Shown: positions 61,156-64,000 of the stretch, piece after piece | Layout: every line of letters starts with the position of its first letter | Numbering within the stretch: position 1 is the first letter of the stretch | NCBI RefSeq assembly: GCF_021134715.1 | Contig: NC_060018.1 | Location: 11,487,501 to 11,551,500, forward strand | DNA: 64,000 nucleotides | Origin: Daphnia pulex | Taxonomy: Eukaryota > Arthropoda > Branchiopoda > Diplostraca > Daphniidae | Direction: 5' to 3' | The notes under the pieces: model-generated | Told to the model about the DNA's origin: nothing | Seen by the model: only the letters and a program-made list of their open reading frames with translations | Databases searched by the model: none | Position numbers and translations under genes: made by a program

Positions 61156-62309
61156 ATGGCGACTCAACCCGACCACCCAACTCATCCTTCTCAGCCTGGG
61201 CAACCAAGCTATGGCTGGGCTGTCCCGGATCAAGGTGATTAAGTCATCTTTTCAGTTTTGAATCCCAATCCTTTTTTAAAATTGGCTTTAAGCCAGATTT
61301 TGTATGTTAATTTTAATGTTGTTTATCATTCAAGAACCACCACCTCCATATAATCCAAATCCACCGCCTTATGAACTACCAGCATCCGCAGCCCCAGAAC
61401 AACCCCAGAACAACCCCCAATCCCCCAGAACAACCCCAGAGCAACCATCCGCAGCCAACAACATGTACGCAGGTGGCGCAGATTACGAATCCGGAGGGCT
61501 CATCGAAGAAGACGCGTTTTCCTTCTCTGAAAAATCTATCCGTATGGCTTTCGTAAGGTATGAATTCAAAACTTTACTACACGATCCCATCATAAAATAA
61601 CAAATGTCATTGCAGGAAGGTGTACGCGATTTTAATGGTGCAACTTGCCATCACAGTGGGATTCATATCTCTCTTTGTCTATGAACCGAGCGTCAAGATG
61701 TACTCACGTAAACATCCAGAAATGTGGTGGATCGCGTTAGCCATGACCATCGTCCTTTTAATCGTTCTGGCGTGTTGCAGCGATTTCCGACGACGCTGGC
61801 CTTTGAATATTATTTTACTGGGACTTTTCACTCTATGCAAAGGCTTTATGCTTGGCGCTGTCTCGTCTCTCTACAGAGTACGTTCAAGTATTATTTTTTG
61901 TTATAATGGCATCCACTAATCCAATTATACTTATTTACAGTCGGATGATGTGCTAATCGCCGCTGGTATCTGCACGGGGGTTTGTCTTGCGCTCACCATT
62001 TTTGCTATGCAGACTAAATGGGACTTCACGGCTTGTGGAGGAATCCTCTTTGTCTGCCTCATCGTTTTATTCATTTTCGGAATCGTCGCCATCTGCATTC
62101 CCGGAAAGGTTATTCGTCTCGTGTATGCCTCGCTGGGCGCGTTACTTTTCAGCATTTACCTAGTCTACGACACCCAATTGATGCTTGGTGGTAATCACAA
62201 GTACTCAATCTCCCCCGAAGAGTACATCTTCGCAGCTCTTAATCTCTACTTGGACATTGTCAACATCTTCTTGTACATCCTGGCTTTAGTTGGCGGCTCA
62301 CGTAACTAA
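61156..62309 (+). CDS. Lifeguard / TMBIM family (Bax inhibitor-1-like) protein
   Basis: Four exons (61156-61234, 61335-61557, 61616-61877, 61941-62309) total 933 nt and close in frame (310 aa). The N-terminus is rich in Pro, Gln and Asn (PPPPYNPNPPPYELPASAAP), as in Lifeguard-1/GRINA proteins. Seven hydrophobic segments follow, starting at KVYAILMVQLAITVGFISLF. The C-terminal landmarks are VYASLGALLFSIYLVYDTQL and LNLYLDIVNIFLYILAL. Family members sit in the ER and Golgi membrane, regulate calcium leak and protect against apoptosis. The ATG follows AAAC; an upstream in-frame start was not seen. Confidence 0.93.
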
Positions 62310-63444
62310 AGGATGTCTGGTTTTCTTCACAATTATTCAGAAATCTCCACAGAGTTAATTTCCTATTAATCTAGTTTCTAGTTTTAGTCATAGTTTTTTG
62401 TTTGTCAATAATTTTTTTTTTAAAACATTAAACTTGTTTTCTTGAGACCGTAATCTCCTCGAAATTGCTGTTATACTTCTTTATTTTCCATTTAAATTGA
62501 TGTAACCATTATTCCACGTCCATTGCTATATTATCTATTACTATAATATATTAAGTTATATCGGACATACCAATGGAAATATCAACTCTTTAGAAATACT
62601 GAGACACGGTTGTGTTTCTCCCGCCCCTTTTTTTAAGTTGGAATTTGGAAATACAGCCAACTTGCCGTTGACGTTATTTAATTCGAATTCGTTTGGTACG
62701 GCCATTTAATGTCAATTAATGTTCAAGCCCCCAAACATACGCTTTTAGTTGTGGCTAAAACATTCATTCAGTTGTGAGCTAACAAAGCGTATTGAAATAA
62801 ACCAAGTTAAATCATTTCAAATGGATTTATTTCCGATGCGAGGAAATAGGATTCAAGAGGAACACGAAAGTTGAGAGAGATCGTTGGAAATATTCGTTAG
62901 TAAAAATTGAAATTGTCGTTATTACATACTTTGATTTAAAATAGTCCCGACAGAAACACTTGATCCACAGTCGGGCCAATCTCAGTCCCTTGATGATAGG
63001 TTGATGTGCCGCCTGGAACTTGAGAGTACTTGATCGACCGGCGTCGCACTCCTCATCGACGATTTCTGCCGGCATTGATGACACTCGCAGATGGAAAACT
63101 ATCCTCCCAAAATCTACCCTGGCGGCAAATTCAAATTTTTTTTTTTTAAATCATCAAATCATGACGTAAATCAAATCGTCAATGCGTTTCTGTGTGCTTT
63201 TCTCAAACACACATGTCCACCTCACCTCGCAGAGTCTGCCAGGTATTACATGCTAATACGGAAAACCTAGATTTGTATAAATTTGCAGGCTGGGCGGGAG
63301 GGCGGAAACATCCCAAATCAAGAATTATCTTAATGTAATACACAGGATTACAGGTACAATGAGGCGTTGTATTCTGGTCAAGGAGTATACAGCGAGAGAG
63401 AGAGAGGGACATGAATACATGGGGTTTATAAATTGGGGAGGGTA
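62310..63444. other. 3' flank with one possible coding fragment
   Basis: AATAAA-like signals follow the Lifeguard gene (ACATTAAACTTG at about 62425). A minus frame at 63084-62827 (SSTLKFQAAHQPIIKGLRLA, ARLWIKCFCRDYFKSK) looks protein-derived but is isolated, and I do not recognise it. The rest is non-coding. Confidence 0.35.
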
Positions 63445-63840
63445 TGTGTGAAGATGGGCTGCTTTGCAGCTGGCGTGCCAAGTCACTTCGTGACGGTGCG
63501 GCCAGCCGGGATGGGCTGGTGCGGACAGTCAGGACAGGTTGGCGCGACGAGTTTGAACGGGTTGGTGTGGCAAGTTGTTACGGATGGAAATTTGACACCT
63601 CAGCGCCCTTAGGGCACCGAAATTCCCATCCCGGGACAAAGCGGTCCAGACCACAAGCAGTGGCAATTCCGACACCGTAGAGCTAATATCTCTCCCGATT
63701 CTCGATCCGAGACAATTCAAGCTCGTTTTGTATCGAACTCATTTTCTCAAATTGTACTCTTTCGTGTCAATACAAAAGTGCTAATTTTTCCCCCCACACT
63801 GATCACTCGAATTTATCGACCCGTTATTTCGCTCGCAACA
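63445..63840 (+). mobile_element. 5' LTR of a BEL/Pao-like retrotransposon
   Basis: A 396-bp block starts TGTGTGAAGATGGG and ends GCTCGCAACA (5'-TG...CA-3' borders). It is followed at once by TTTTGGTGCATCGACCGATG, which resembles the TTTGGTGNNNNGACC start of BEL/Pao internal regions. The LTR tail has CTCTTTCGTGTCAATACAAAAG, a plausible transcript end. The element's genes lie beyond the window edge, so the family call rests on the LTR border alone. Confidence 0.6.
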
Positions 63841-64000
63841 TTTTGGTGCATCGACCGATGCGACTCGAATCTGACGCCGTCAAACGTGATTAGTGTGCCG
63901 TATCCGACCACATCTTCGACATCGAACTTCTTTTGGTAACTCTTTCGTGTTTGTTGTGTCCCCTATCAATTTCTGAGCTCCGACAGCTCAGAAATTCCGT
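63841..64000 (+). other. Start of the retrotransposon internal region
   Basis: Primer-binding-site-like TTTTGGTGCATCGACCGATG followed by leader sequence running off the window. It contains the short inverted pair TTTCTGAGCT / AGCTCAGAAA at the very end. Confidence 0.5.

Overview
The window reads as a repeat-rich arthropod nuclear genome. The best guess is a cladoceran crustacean such as Daphnia; this is an inference from very short introns (about 55-80 bp), the animal gene families present, and the mix of BEL, DIRS, hAT, MULE and mariner remnants. Nothing here is prokaryotic and no rRNA or CRISPR is visible.

Left part (1-9.4 kb): small minus-strand ORFs of an unidentified repetitive element. 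They are followed by a regularly spaced array of hairpin repeats whose stems covary (1.9-3.0 kb), a promoter/LTR-like block, a foldback repeat, and a complete mariner-type MITE (5351-6139, TA duplication) carrying a second inverted repeat inside it.

Middle-left (9.4-25.3 kb): the most unusual stretch. From left to right it holds a hAT relic, subterminal repeats, a 79-bp tandem repeat, and a decayed multi-exon fragment of a discs-large-like PDZ gene. Then come three minus-strand genes: a CRESS-virus-like superfamily 3 helicase relic, an RPA-like OB-fold gene with five introns, and a SWIM/PHD MULE-type transposase relic. The transposase relic is split by a 6.5-kb element (18261-24756) with near-identical CpG-rich inverted repeats. 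That inner element carries a decayed plus-strand gene whose domains run CG-1-like, MULE transposase, SWIM, Ulp1 protease, PHD. One of its introns holds an 863-bp hAT element with a perfect 8-bp target duplication. Matching repeats at 10.3-10.6 and 25.2 kb suggest, but do not prove, that the whole block is one composite element.

Middle (25.3-43.5 kb): more relics (LINE, two hATs, a DIRS-type tyrosine recombinase, an integrase fragment with a hAT-like MITE inside it, an orphan SLC17 exon) and a 2.3-kb palindrome (39719-42034). One spliced host gene of unknown function (37277-39258, minus) sits among them.

Right part (43.5-64 kb): ordinary gene-dense host DNA. It holds an otopetrin proton channel (+), three tandem secreted fasciclin-domain genes (-), a 12-finger C2H2 protein (+), a class I PI3-kinase catalytic subunit (-) and a Lifeguard/TMBIM protein (+). 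Exon phases were checked by hand for the last three, for otopetrin, and for the third fasciclin gene, and they close exactly. The window ends in the 5' LTR of a BEL/Pao-like retrotransposon that runs off the edge.
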